From the NCBI GenBank assembly GCA_009823505.1, contig VZQC01006250.1, positions 649,974-713,973 of the forward strand: a stretch of DNA of 64,000 nucleotides, read 5' to 3'. This DNA is from Rhizomys pruinosus. Its lineage: Eukaryota > Chordata > Mammalia > Rodentia > Spalacidae. The translations under genes and the position numbers were made by a program. Every line of letters starts with the position of its first letter. Within the stretch, counting starts at the first letter, position 1. The notes under the pieces were generated by a model. It worked only from the letters and a program-made list of their open reading frames with translations, did no database searches and was not told the DNA's origin. Shown here piece by piece: positions 21,531 through 33,532 of the stretch.

Positions 21531-22595
21531 TAATTAAAAGTTTTCCAAAAAGCATTGCATTTGATTAACAGAAGTATTTAATTTTAGTGTATATTATATT
21601 TTATTATGCTTCCAAATTGTTTAGAGGATTGCTTTACATAGCCATGTACTCAATCCAATTAGAAATGAAACTGTGAAACATCCAGTTTTATTTTCTTGTT
21701 ACTGACGGCTAATTATTCTGCCACCATTTATTTATTAGCTTCTAATTTTTCCACTGACAGATCTGCAACATCACCTCTATCAAAGGCCAGAGTGTCACAA
21801 ATGTACAAGTCTTTTCTAGGCTTGAGCTTCTGTTATTTTTGTCATTTTTCTTATCTCTATGTCAAAACTACATTTTTAAAATTTCAGTAGCTTTATATTT
21901 ATGTACATGTATGATGCATCAAGTTCCTTTAGCTTATTTCTTCAGGAGTATTTAATTTATTCTTAGCCTTTTGTTCTTCTACAGAAATTTAAGAATTAAC
22001 TTATCCTGTTGAGATTTTCAGTGAGAATGGTTCAGAATCTACACATCAAACCGCAGCCTGTTCAACTCTCTATTCAGTTTTCACTCGCTTGTTTACCACT
22101 CACTTGCTTACTTAACATTCTTTGCCACTATAGAAAGTTCTGGGAATAATGAAGTGAAGGAACACGACCTCCAAAGACCTTGTGATAGGAGATATCAATC
22201 AGATATGACCATGACATATCAATAACAACAAACCTTTCAGATACATCATGGGCCACTTTTTCAATAAATGTATACATACTGACATACTTAATCCAGGAAA
22301 ACTATCTGAATTAGATATTATTCCAGATGAGAAGACTGAGGTCTACAGAAAGACACAGCCCAAATATCCTTTGTAGGAAAATGACTGACACGATAAAATA
22401 TTATGCAACAGATGAAAATGTATGAAGCAGAAAATGTGTGGCAGACTCACAGAAATGTGATGAATTTGTATAGTCAGTGAATGTATAATTTGTAAGAAGA
22501 ATTAGATGAATGATTATCTGTTGAAGGGAAGTTAGTTAGTTGGAGGGAGTTAACTAACTACCCTAATTAGTAGCAATAAGGAAACCAAAATCCTT
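21531..22595. other. AT-rich sequence, nothing firm
   Basis: No recent repeat is recognised. An imperfect inverted repeat, TTAGTTAGTT / AACTAACTA, lies at about 22532-22560. Confidence 0.4.
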
Positions 22596-22780
22596 GATCT
22601 GAATCTGTTCCTGCTGCCTGTCTTGTGAATAAAATTTTATTGGAGGTCATTTGCGGCTGCTCATTTATGTATTGTCTATTGAGCATCTGCAAGAGAACAA
22701 TTAGAGTTGAGTCATTGTGCCAGACCATCTGGCCTGCAGAACCTCAAATATTTACTATATGATACTTTACGGAGTGATTT
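22596..22780 (+). mobile_element. Ancient hAT-like DNA transposon fragment
   Basis: GAATAAAATTTTATTGGAGG, ATTTATGTATTGTCTATTGA, and ATCTGGCCTGCAGAACCTCA with ATATTTACTATATGATAC follow the order of a widespread mammalian nonautonomous DNA element. I cannot name the subfamily. It is strongly diverged and so predates the rodent SINEs. Confidence 0.55.
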
Positions 22781-23227
22781 TGCCTGGCTTGAATCTGTGT
22801 TAAGTAAGTGGATGAATTAAATCACTGACTCTGCAAAGCCATAAAATAGGTAATTTCTTGAAGCAGGTGTAATTGGGGGTGATGATGTGCACCCAGAAAA
22901 AGATGTGGCTCCTGACTGGCAGGTGAGAGTGTCTGTAGCCAAACTGTAGACACTCATTACACCTGATACTTATGTGGTATATTGATATTTGATGCTGAGC
23001 TTAGTATTACTATGGCTTTAATTCCCCTTTTACATTTATGGAACTTGCATATTTTCTCATGTTTGAGGTATGTAGTCAATCCCCTGGGCCTGCCAGGGAA
23101 TTTTGTGGTCCGACCGTGAACGAAGGGGGGTGAGAGGTGCAGAGTCAACACAACACAGACTTGGGAGTCGGTGAGTGCGAGCGGAAGGTGAGGTGCTGCA
23201 AAGGGAAATTATAGCTTTAATTCTTTT
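22781..23227. other. Unrecognised sequence
   Basis: No repeat family is recognised; 23100-23190 is somewhat GC-rich. Confidence 0.4.
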
Positions 23228-23645
23228 CTTTTTAATTTTTTTTTTTTTTTTGGACTTTTTGAGACAGGGTCTCTCTGTGGCCCCAGCTGTCCTGGAACTC
23301 ACTCTGTAGACCAGGCTGGCCTTGAACTCACAAAGATCCACCTGCCTCTGCCTCCCAAGTGCTAGGATTAAAGGCGTGCGCCACCACGCCCGGCTTTTTT
23401 AAATTTTTTAAAAATTTATTTTTGTATGTATGTGTATGAATGTACTGTCTGCATGTAGGTTTGTGCACCCGTGTCGTGCAATGCCGTGGAGGGCAGAAGA
23501 GGGTCTCAGATTCCCCTGGAACTGGAGTTCTCCTGGAATTGGAGTTACAGACGGTTCTTAGCTGCCATGTGGGTGCTGGGGATCGAACCCGGGTCCTCTG
23601 CAAGAGCAGTCGGAGCTCTTAACCGCTAGGTTGTCTCTCCAGCCC
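23228..23645 (-). mobile_element. Young-type B2 SINE with a B1 in its tail
   Basis: The B2 body is at about 23400-23645 in antisense, with GGAGTTCTCCTGGAATTGGA showing the 17-bp duplication. CTTTAATTCTT flanks the pair at about 23216-23226 and 23650-23660, so the B2 was the first insertion. The second-box head reads GGTTGTCTCTCCAGCCC. Confidence 0.9.
23234..23395 (-). mobile_element. B1 SINE inside a B2 tail
   Basis: A T tract, then GAGACAGGGTCTCTCTGTGG to GCGCCACCACGCCCGGC. It lies within the AT-rich 3' tail of the antisense B2. Confidence 0.93.
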
Positions 23646-23744
23646 ATATCTTTAATTCTTTAAATGATCAAATTAACATTGGTTTTGGTTAAGATGAAGG
23701 ATTTTCATCTGTCTTATGTATTGCTTAAAAATTCTAAAATTTTC

Positions 23745-24640
23745 TTTTTTGTTTTTAAAAAATATGTTTGTTATGCTTTTGTGCATTTCATACAATAATT
23801 TTTAATCAAATTTATACCCTATCCATGCCCCCACATTACCCTCCACCCCGATCTCATGCATTCCTTCATACATGTTAAGTCCTATCCAGTCAAGCAATTG
23901 TACCCAGATGTCCTTTGGTGCAAGTTCATCCACTGAAGTCTAGTCAGCCTATCTGGAGATTTTAAGGGAGATTTGCTCTCCCTCACCCAACAGTAATCAA
24001 TTGCCAGCAGTTCCCGGGCTAGGGCTGGCCCTCTGCCCAGTTCCGTCTCTCCAGTCTCTGCCCTTGTCTGATTGAGTTGTCACAGGTCTTGTGCTCGATG
24101 CTTCCATTGCCCCAAGTTAACATCTGCAAGCTTCCAGTGGCCCAAAATCCTGTTTCCCTATGTTCATTGACCAACCCTGGCTCTTATAATCTTTTTGCTC
24201 CCTCTTCCACGATGATCTCTGAGCTGTGGGCGGGTGAGGAGTCCTACCCAGGGACACACTCTGCAGTCTCTTATTCAATAAAACAGCCAGTTGTGGCCTT
24301 TTGTGTGCATTACACTCTGCTATATAAGAAACCTTCGCTGGGGAGAGTTGCGAGATGCACTAGTATTCTCTCCGCACCTTGATCCACTATGTTCCTTGAG
24401 TCTTAGGTGCAGAGGGTCCACTGTAGGTTTGTCACTTAGGGCCCTGTGTGTGACCAGTTGTAGACCTCAGTATTAGCCTCCATCTGTTGCAAAAAGAAGA
24501 TTCTTTGATGATTGGCGTATGCTATACTGTCTGTAAATATAAGGAACCATATTTAGCATACAGTAAGAAATTTCATTTGTCAAAAAAAAAAAAAAACAAC
24601 TAAGGAAGTGAGGAGCTAAATTAGTTTAAAAAACTAATTT
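23745..24640 (-). other. L1-A 3' UTR
   Basis: The end reads GCTTTTGTGCATTTCATACA, the reverse complement of a rodent LINE-1 3' terminus. It is followed by the C-rich block (CCACATTACCCTCCACCCCG) that is G-rich in the sense direction. Similar text recurs at 49741-50056 and 51660-52280. Confidence 0.75.
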
Positions 24641-24835
24641 TTAGTTTTTTTTTTAAAGTTCTCCACACTTGCTTTCCTCAGTGGTTGCATGAGTTTGCCT
24701 TCCCACCTGCAGTGCATGAGCGTTCCCCTTTCTCACATCCTCACAAGCATTTGGAGGTTTTTGTTCCCTTGATCTTAACCAGTCTGACTGTGGTATGATG
24801 GAACATTAAAGTGGTTTTTATTGGCATTTCTTAAG

Positions 24836-24991
24836 AGGGAAATGGGGAGAGAGGGGGATATTCAAGTGGGAAGGGAGAGGGAAGAACATGTAAGGAACTA
24901 TGGGGTAAAGGGAAAAAAAGGACCTCAAGAGAGAGGGATGATAGGAGACAGAAATTATCAAGGGAAAGTGGGGGAAATGGGGCTACTTAAG
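24836..24991. other. Purine-rich insert within L1-A ORF2
   Basis: About 156 bases, almost all A and G on the + strand (GGGAAATGGGGAGAGAGGGG and similar), interrupt the ORF2 homology. CTTAAG flanks it at 24830-24835 and 24986-24991. Its origin is unknown; it is not a plain microsatellite. Confidence 0.55.
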
Positions 24992-25456
24992 GATGTTACT
25001 AAGGATGCTGAGCACTTTTTAAGGTGAATCTTAGCCATCTTTATTTCTTAATTTGAGAACTCCCTGTTCAGGTCTTTAACCCATTTTTTATTGGGTTATT
25101 TATTTTCTTGTTTGTTTTTTGAGTCTTTTGTGTATTAATCCTCTGTCAGATGAATAGCAGGTGAAGATGTTCTCCCACTCAGTGGGTTTCCTCTTCACTT
25201 CCTTAGTTGTCTTTTTTTTTTCTTTCATTTTTTTTGTTCTGTACAGAAGCTTGTAAGTTTAATGAGGTTGCACTTGTTGATCGTTGACCTTAATGCCTGA
25301 GCAACTGAGGTCTAATTTAGAAAGTCCTTTCCTATACCTGTGTCTTGTCGGGTACTGCCTATGTTTCCTTCTAGCAGTTTCAGATCTCATATTGAGGTCT
25401 TTGATCCATTTAGAGTTGACTTTTGCGCAGGATGAAAGATAAGAGTCCAATTTCAT

Positions 25457-25460
25457 TTTT

Positions 25461-25536
<76 letters not shown>

Positions 25537-25550
25537 TTTTTTTTTTTTTT
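25457..25550. repeat. (CTTT)n microsatellite plus T tract
   Basis: About 20 TTTC units followed by a T run lead straight into an antisense B1. This is the expanded A-rich tail of that B1. The long open frames over it are low-complexity artefacts. Confidence 0.97.
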
Positions 25551-25694
25551 TGTCTTTTTGAGACAGGGTCTCCCTTTAGTCTCAGCTGGCCTGGAGCTCT
25601 CCCTGTAGACCAGGCTGACCTTGAACTCACAGAGATCTGCCAGCCTCTGCCTCCTGAGTGCTGGGATTAAAGGCATGTGCTACCACACCTGGCT
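25551..25694 (-). mobile_element. B1 SINE in L1-A
   Basis: GAGACAGGGTCTCCCTTTAG to GTGCTACCACACCTGGCT. CAATTTCATT flanks the tail tract and the head (about 25448-25457 and 25694-25703). Confidence 0.95.
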
Positions 25695-27649
25695 CAATTT
25701 CATTCTTTTACAGGTGGAGATCCAGTTTTGTCAGCACCATTTGCTGAAGATGGTATCTTTCCTCCATTGTGTGTTCTTGGCAACTTTGTCAATATCAGGT
25801 GGCTGAAGTTGCTTGCACTCAGGTTTGGGTCTTCTATTCTGTATCATTGATCTATGTACGTGTCTGGTTTTGTTCCAGTACCAGACTGTAGCTCTGTTTA
25901 TATAGTTTGAGACCTGGTATGATGATCCCTCAGCATTTACTCTTTTTGTCCAAGATTGCTTTGGCTATCTGGGATCTCTGTGATTTCTTACGAATTTTAG
26001 GATGGTTATTTTTAGTTCTGTGAAGAATGTCACAGGGATTTTTATTGCCATGCATCGAATCTATAGATTGCTTTTGGCAAGATAATCACTTTCACAATCT
26101 AGGAGCATGGTAGGTCCTTCCATCTCCTAGTGTCTTCCTTTATTTCTTTAAGGATTTTAAATCTTCATTGTGGAGATCTTTAATGTGTTTGGTCAGGTTT
26201 ATTCCTAGATTTTGTCGAGGATATTGGGAACAGAAGGATTTCCATGAATGATTTTTCCAATTGCTTGTTAGGCTTGAAAGGCTACTGATTTATATAATTG
26301 ATTTCGTAACGTTCCACTTTGCTGAAAGTATTGATCATTTCTGGCAGTTTTCTGGTGGAATTGTTGGGATCTTTAATGTATAATACCATATCATCTGCAA
26401 AGAATGAAAATTTGACCTCTTCATTTCCAATTAGTACTCCTTTAATTTCTTTCTTTTGTTTTATTGTTCTCACAAGAGTTTCAAGCACTGTATTGAAAGG
26501 GAATGGAGGTAGTAGACAGCTTTGTCTGGTTCTTGATTTTCTCCATTTAGAATGATGTTAGCTGTGGGTTTGTTGAATATAGTTTCAATTATGTTGAAGT
26601 ATGTTCCCTGTAATACTGGACAAAAAAAAAACCAATCTTGGACAAAAAAATGTCCAATTCCCTCTAGGACTTTAAAAATGAATGCATACTGGATTTTGTC
26701 AAAGGCTTTTTCTGCATCTACTGAGACAATCATGTGATTCTTTGTCTTTGAGTCCATTTAAATTATTACATTTATTGACTGATTTATATTGAACCATCCC
26801 TGCATCTCTGGAATGAAGCTAACTTGATCATGGTGTATGATCTTTTTGATGTGTGTCTATATGTGGCTTGCAAGTATTTCGTTGAGAATCTTTGCATCTC
26901 TGTTCATTAAGGATATTGGTCTATAGTTTTCTTTTTTGTTGTGCTTTTATCTGGTTTTGGTATTAGAGTGATACTGGCTTCATAGAAGGATTTGGGGAGT
27001 TCTCCCTTTGTATCTATTGATTAATTTAGAAAGGATTGGTTGAACATCTTCTTTGAATGTCTGTGAATTCATCTGGGCCTGGGCTTTTTTTAGTTGGGTT
27101 TTGTATTACTGTTTCAGTTTCCTTATTTGTTATGGGTCTGTTTAAGCTATTGATCTCTTCTTGGTTTAACTTTGGTGGCTTCTACAAATTTAGAAATTTA
27201 TCCATTTCTTTCAGATTTTCAAATTTAATGGAGTTTATATAGATTTTAAAATAATTCCCTTATAATGTTTTGGATTTTTTGGTATCTGTTGTGATGTTTC
27301 CACTTTAATATTTGATTTTGTTAATTTGGATAGGCTCTTTATTTTGGTTAGCTGGGTTAAAGATCTGTCTATTTTGTTAAACTTTTCAAAGACACAGCTC
27401 TTAGATTCATTAATTTCAGGTTTGATTTTTGTTATTTCTTCTCATCTACTAGATTTGGGTTTGGTTTGTTCTTGCCTTCCAGAGTCTTGAGTTGCACTGT
27501 TAAGTCATTTATATGCACACTTTCTGATTTTTTAATATAGGCACTTAGAGCTACAAACTTCCCTCTTAGGGTTGCTTTAAAAGTGTCCCAGAAGTTTTGT
27601 TGTGGTGTATTATCATGTTCATTTAGTTCCAGGAATACTTTAATTTCTT

Positions 27650-27889
27650 TTTTTTATTAATTTTATTTATTTCTGTATGTGTATGAATGTACTGTCTGCA
27701 AGCAAGTCTGTGCACCTGTGTTGTGCAATGCCACGGAGGTCAGAAGAGGGTATCGGATTCCCCTGGAACTGGAGTTCTGGAATTGGAGTTTCAGATGGTT
27801 CTCGGCCGCCATGTGGGTGCTGGGGATCGAACCTGGATCCTCTGTAAGAGCGGTCGGCGCTCTTAACCACTAGGCTATCTCTCCAGCCC
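27650..27889 (-). mobile_element. B2 SINE (young type, shortened duplication) in L1-A
   Basis: An exact 15-bp target-site duplication, ATACTTTAATTTCTT, lies at 27635-27649 and 27890-27904. The sense strand reads AACTCCAATTCCAGAACTCC: the young duplication with four bases lost between the two copies. Confidence 0.96.
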
Positions 27890-28726
27890 ATACTTTAATT
27901 TCTTAATTTCTTCTTTGACCCATTCATCATTCAGGAGTGGGTTATTTAATCTCCATTAGTTCATGTAGTTAGTAGAGCTTCTTTTGCTATTGATTATAGG
28001 CATTAATGTTTTGTTGTCTGGAATTATTTCAATTTTTTGTGTTTGTTGAAGTTTGTTTTGTGTCCCAGTATGTGGTCAATTTTAGAGAAGCTTGCATGGG
28101 GTGTTGAGTAGAAAGTATATTTTTTGCTGCTTGAGTGAAATATCCTATAGATGTCTGTTAGGTTCATTTGATGTAAGATGTCATTCAATTCAGATGTCTC
28201 TGTTTGTTCTGTGTCCAGTTGACCCATCTTTTGGAGTTAGTAGGGTATTGAAGTCACCTAGTATTACTGAGTTGGGAATAATCTTTGTTTTATAGTCCTA
28301 GTGCTGTTTTTATGAAATTTGGATCACCAGAGTTTGGTGCATGTATGTTTATGTTTGTAATATCTTCTTGGTCAGTTATTCCTTTGATTAGAATGAAGTA
28401 ACCTTTATCTCTTCTGATTAATTTTAATTTGATGTCTATTTTGTCAGATATTAGAATTGCAACACCTGCTTTTTTCTTAGTGCCTTTTTCTTGGAATAGT
28501 TTTTTTCCCCCATATTTCATCCCTTCACTCTCTGTTAGCACCTATCCTTGGAGGTGAGATGAATTTCTTGAAGACAAAAAAAAATGGATTTTGTTTTTTA
28601 ATCCATTCTACTAGTCTGTGCCTTTGACTGGGGAGTTAGTCCACTGACATTTAGAATTATTGAAAGATGTGTATTGCTTACTGTCATTTTCATTTTTTTG
28701 CATTCTTGGTCCTATTTTATGTTTTC

Positions 28727-29093
28727 TTTTTTATTAGTTATTTTTATTGATGTTTTGTGTATTTCATACATCATTTTTCAGTTCAGTTCAGGCATATTCC
28801 TCTTTCCCTCGCCCCCACCTCACCCCACCCCAGATCGTGCATTCTGCATAATTGTCCTGCATCTTTCTCTCAGTCTTTTTTTAATGCTTAGGAATTCACA
28901 TTTTCCTCCATTAATTTTATATTACTTTAAAATATGGATACATACTCTTCACCCATATACAGTAATTACAGAGTCTGAAAATAATTTGTGGGTGGATTCT
29001 AGAGCCCATAGAGAGATTCACATTATAACAACATAGTTACTTTCAGATAAACAGAAATATAACAATAATGTCATTCACCTGGGGGATTTGGTG
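28727..29093 (-). other. L1-B 3' UTR
   Basis: It starts with TTTTATTGATGTTTTGTGTA, then the C-rich CACCTCACCCCACCCCAG block (G-rich in sense). A closely similar 3' end recurs at 51660-51860 (antisense) and in sense at 43880-44178 and 47527-47937, which marks one LINE-1 family. Confidence 0.85.
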
Positions 29094-31259
29094 TTAGCAT
29101 CCACAAATGAGGGAAACCATTCTCCATTTGTCTTTCTGGGACTTTGTTACTTCACTCAGCATAATGGCTTCGAGCTCCATCCATTTACCTGCAAAGTTCA
29201 TCATGCCATCTTTCTTTACTGCTGAATAGTATGCCATTGTGTAGATGTACCACATTTTTGTCATCCACTCGTCTGTTGAGGGGCATTTGGGTTGGTTCCA
29301 ACTCTTCACTATTGTGAAGAGAGCTGCAATAAACATGGATGTGCATGTATCTGAGGTAGGATGAGTCTTTGGGGTATATACCCAGGAGTGGTATGACTGG
29401 GACAGGTGGTAGGCTCATTTTGAGTCTTTTAAGGGTTCTCCACACTGCTTTCCATCGTGGTTGTACAAGTTTACATTCCCACCAGCAGTGGATGAGTGTT
29501 TGTTTGCTTTTCCCTACAACTTCTCCAGCATCTGTTGTCTTTTGTTTTCTTGATCTTAGCTAGCAGTACTGGAGTGAGATGATATCGGAGAATGGTTTTA
29601 ATTTGCATTTCCTTAATTATTAATATTGTTGAGTACTTTTTAAGATGTTTCTCAGCCATCTTTAATTCCTCACTGGTGAAGACTCTGTTCAGCTCTTTAT
29701 GCCATCTTTTGAGTAGGTCATTTGTATTCTTACTTCTTTGTTTTTTGAGTAGTTTACATATTCTTGATGTTAATGTTCTATCAGATGTATCACTGGTAAA
29801 GATTTCCTCCCATTCTGTGGGTTTTCTGTTCACCTCCTTGATTGTTCTTTCGCTGAACAGAAGCTTTTGAGTTTGATGAGGTCCCATTTTTCAACTGTTG
29901 GCCTTACTTCCTGTGCAGCTGCTGTTTGATTTAGAAAGTCTTTTCCTACCCTATGTCTTGTAGGTTGTTGCCAACTTTTTCTTCTATCACCTTCAGGGTT
30001 TTGGGCTTCACTTTGGGATCTTTGATCCACTTGGAGTTGATTTTTGTACAGGGTGAGAGGTAGGGGTTTAATTTTGTTCTTCTACAGATGATGATCCAAT
30101 TTTGCCAGCACCATTTGTTGAAGATGTTATCCTTCCTCCATTGAGGGTTTTTTGCCCCTTTGTCAAATATGAGATGGCTGAAATTGTATGAGCTCAAGTT
30201 TGGATCTTCAATTTTGTTCCATTGGTCAATGGGTCTGCTTTTGTGCCAGTACCAGGCTGTCTTTAAGACTATGGCCCTGTAATATAGTTTTGAAGTCTGG
30301 TATGGCAATCCCCCCTGTATTGCATTTTTCACTCAGGGTTGCTTTATCTATTTGGGGTCTTTTGTTTTTCCATATCAATTTAAGATTTTTTTCCAAGTCT
30401 GTGAAGAAGCTCATAGGGATTTTGATTGGGATTGTATTGAATCTGTATATCAATTTGGGTAAAATGAACATTTTTACTATATTAATTTCCCAAATCCATG
30501 AGTATGGGAGGTCTTTCCATCTTTTGATGTCATTTTCAATCTCCTTCTTCAGGGTTTAAAATTTTTGTTGTAGAGGTCTTTGTTATCTTTGGTTAGATTT
30601 GTTCCGAGGTATCTTATTATTTTTAAGGCTATTGTGAGTAGGAAGGTCTTCTTATATTCCTTCTCCACTTGTTCATTGTTGGTGTAAAGAAAGGTTACTG
30701 ATTTTTCTAGGTTAATTTATAGCTTGACAATTTACTAAAACTCTTAATCATTTCTAGAAGTTTTCTGGTGGAGTTTTTAGCATCCCTTAGGTAAACTATC
30801 ATGTCATCTGCAGAAAGGGATAGCTTAACTTCTTCTTTTCTGATTAGTACTCCTTTAATTTCCTTCTCTTGTCTTATTGCCCTAGCAAATATTTCAAGCA
30901 CTATGCTGAAGAGGAGTGGTGATAGGGGGCAGCTTTGCTGGGTTCCCACCTTTAAGGGATATGGTTCCAATTTTTCTCCATTTAGGATGATGTTGGCAGT
31001 GGGTTTGCTATATATGGGTTTGATCATGTTGAGGAATGTTCCTTTCAGTCCTATTCCCTCTAGGACTTTAATCATGAAGAGATGCTGGATCTTGTCAAAG
31101 GCTTTTTCTGCATCAATTGAGATGATCATGTGTTTTTTTGTCTTTCAGTACATTTATGTGTTTGATGATATTTATTGATTTACATATGTTGAACCATCCC
31201 TGCATCTCTGGTATGACTCCCACTTGATCATGATGGATGATCTTTTTGATGTGGGTCTG

Positions 31260-31613
31260 TGTATTAGTCACTTTTCCATTGCTGTGATAAAACACCATGA
31301 CCAAAGGAACTTATAAAAGGAAGAGTTTATTTGAGCTTACGATTGATGGTTCCAGGGAATTAGAGTCCATTGTGGTGGGAGGCATGGCAGCTGGAGTTGG
31401 AGCAGCAAGAGGGTCACATCTCGCAATGAGCACAGGAAGCAGAGAGAGCAACTGGAGACCACAAGGCTTGTTAAACTCACTAAGCCTGCCCCCAATAACG
31501 TACTTCCTCTAGCATGGCCACACCTTCTAAGACCTCCAAGAACAGTGCCACCAACTGGAGACAAATGTCTGAATACTTAAAGCCTATGGGGGACACTCAT
31601 TCAAACCACCACA
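31260..31613 (-). mobile_element. MaLR-type solo LTR inserted in L1-B
   Basis: It runs from TGTATTAGTCACTTTTCC to TTCAAACCACCACA, with TG...CA ends. The 5-bp flanks GTCTG (31255-31259) and GTCTG (31614-31618) are identical, as for ERVL-class integration. ORF2 text continues across the join. It is the reverse-orientation partner of the LTR at 15096-15442. Confidence 0.93.
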
Positions 31614-31889
31614 GTCTGTATGCGATTTGCAAGTATTTTGTTGAGAATTTTTGCATCTATGTTCATTAGTGACATGGATCTATAGTTTTCTTTTTTTGTT
31701 TGCATCTTTGCCTGGTTTTGGTATTAGAGTGATGCTGGCTTCATAGAAGGAGTTTAGGAGAATTCCCTCTGTTTTTATCCTTCTAAACAGTTTGAGTAGC
31801 AATGGTTGTAGGATCTCTCCAAATGTTTTATAGAATTCTGCTGTGAAACCATCTGGACTGGGGCTTTTTTTAGTTGGGAGGTTTTTATT

Positions 31890-32069
31890 TTTTATTTTTT
31901 TATTTATTTTTTATTTTTTATTTTTTGGTCTTTTCGAGACAGGGTCTCCCTTTAGCCCCAGCTGTCCTGGAACTCGCTCTGTAGACCAGGCTGGACTTGA
32001 ACTCACAAAGATCCGCCTGCCTCTGCCTCCCAAGTGCTAGGATTAAAGGCGTGCGCCACCACGCCCGGC
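31890..32069 (-). mobile_element. B1 SINE in L1-B
   Basis: TTTTATTTTT-type tail, GAGACAGGGTCTCCCTTTAG, and GCGCCACCACGCCCGGC. An exact 14-bp target-site duplication, GGGAGGTTTTTATT, lies at 31876-31889 and 32070-32083. Confidence 0.97.
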
Positions 32070-33532
32070 GGGAGGTTTTTATTATATCTTCAATTCCCTC
32101 AAATATTATGGGTCTGTTTAAACTGTCAGTTTCTTATTGGTTAAGCTTTGTTGGTTCTCAGGATTTCAGATATTCATCCATTTCTCTTAGGTTTTCAAAT
32201 TTAGTGGAGTATAGATTTTTGAAGTATTCCCGTATGATTGGATCTTTTCTTTGTCTTTTGTGATGTTTACCCTTTCATCACAAATGCTATTGATTTAGAG
32301 TTGCTCTCTCTCTTTTTTGGTTAACTGAGCTAGAGGTCTGTTTATTTTGTTTATTTTTCAAAGAACCAGCTTTTGGAATCATTGATTCTATGTATTGTTT
32401 TCTTTGTTTCTATTTCATTGATTTCTGCTCTGATTTTTGTTATTTCTTCCTGTCTGTTGGGTTTAGGGTTCATTTGTTGTTGTCTCTCAAGTGTTTTTAG
32501 CTTCAGTGTTAGATCATTTATTTGTTCCCTTTCTGTTTTTTTGATGTGGGCACTTAGGGCTGTAAATTTCCCTCTCAAGACTGCTTTTAAAGTATCCACA
32601 GGTTTTGTTGTGTTGTATTGTCTTTTTTGTTCAGTTCCATGAATACTTTTATTTCACTCTTTATTTCTTCCCTGACCCATTCATTATTCAGGATTGTGTT
32701 GCTTAGTCTTTGTGTATTCTTGTAGCTAGTTGGACTTATTCCAGTGCTCATATTGAGCTTTATTGCACTGTGGTCTGATAGAATGCATGGAATAATTTCT
32801 ATCCTTTTGTATTTGCTGAGGTTCCTTTTGTGCCCCAGTATGTGGTTGATTTTGGAGAATGTTCCATGAGGTGCTGAGTAGAAAGTATATTCTCTGGTAT
32901 TTGGGTGGAATATTCTGTAGATGTCTGTCAGGTCCATTTGTTGTATTGTATTGTTCAGTTCTGATGTCTCTTTGTTTAATTTTTGTCCTGTTGATCTATC
33001 CAAGGGTTCGGTGGGGTGTTGAAGTCTCCCACTATTAGAGTGTTAGGATTAATCTGTGTCTTGAAGTCCTGCAGAGTTGTATTTATAAAGTTAGGTGCAC
33101 CAGAGTTTGGTGCATAGACATTTAGGATTGTGAAGTCTTCATGGTTCATTATTCCTTGACAAGGATATGATGCTCCTCTTTGTCACTTCTGATTAATTTT
33201 ACTTTGAGATCTATTTTGTCTGATATTAGAATAGCCACTCCAGCTTGTTTCTTAGTACCATTTGCTTGGAATATTTTTTTCCATCCTTTCACTCTAGGTG
33301 GTGTTTGTCCTTTAGGGTGAGATGGGTTTCTTGTAGACAGCATATGGAATGGTTCAGTTTCCTAATCCATTCTCCCAGTCTATGCCTTATGATTGGGGAG
33401 TTTAGACCATTAGTATTTAAGGTTATTATGAGAGTTGTGTGTTGCTTCCTTTTACCTTATTTTTTGTTTCCATTCTTGGTCTAGGTTTATATTTACTCTG
33501 TTATGATTTTGTTGCTTTCTCCCTTTAATCGC

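Larger units (their letters stand above)
24641..28710 (-). pseudogene. L1-A ORF2 remnant (endonuclease-reverse transcriptase)
   Basis: ORF2p normally nicks target DNA with an N-terminal endonuclease and copies LINE RNA with its reverse transcriptase. Antisense translation gives broken pieces. Endonuclease text (KAGVAILISDKIDIKLKLI at 28290-28541, DLTDIYRIFH-like text at 28024-28227) lies to the right. Reverse-transcriptase text ([11 protein letters not shown] near 26700, FADDMVLYIKD near 26400) lies in the middle, and the C-terminal part reaches 24641. The FADD catalytic motif is still readable. Multiple stops, frameshifts, a B1 (25540-25694), a B2 (27650-27889) and a 156-bp insert (24836-24991) show that it is inactive. 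Confidence 0.9.
29094..33480 (-). pseudogene. L1-B ORF2 remnant (endonuclease-reverse transcriptase)
   Basis: Antisense fragments in order from the right: endonuclease with AGVAILISDKIDLKVKLI (33149-33343) and the SDH motif in ILSDHSAIKL (32587-33003). Next comes a reverse-transcriptase core (30707-31129) with [25 protein letters not shown] and the catalytic region as LSADDMIVY. The C-terminal part is at 29094-29887, with YYSAVKKDGMMNFAGKWMEL near the end. The usual FADD motif is changed to SADD; the two aspartates are kept. Reading-frame breaks and a MaLR LTR plus a B1 inside the gene make it non-functional. Confidence 0.92.

Noticed and set aside
22532..22560. Inverted repeat TTAGTTAGTT / AACTAACTA
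   Set aside because: Short, low-complexity and imperfect; expected by chance in AT-rich DNA. The hairpin near 24618-24640 is rejected for the same reason.
25259..25676. Lysine/arginine-rich and serine/phenylalanine-rich open frames
   Set aside because: Translation of the (CTTT)n tract and a B1. The same applies at 53153-53536 and 60860-61178.
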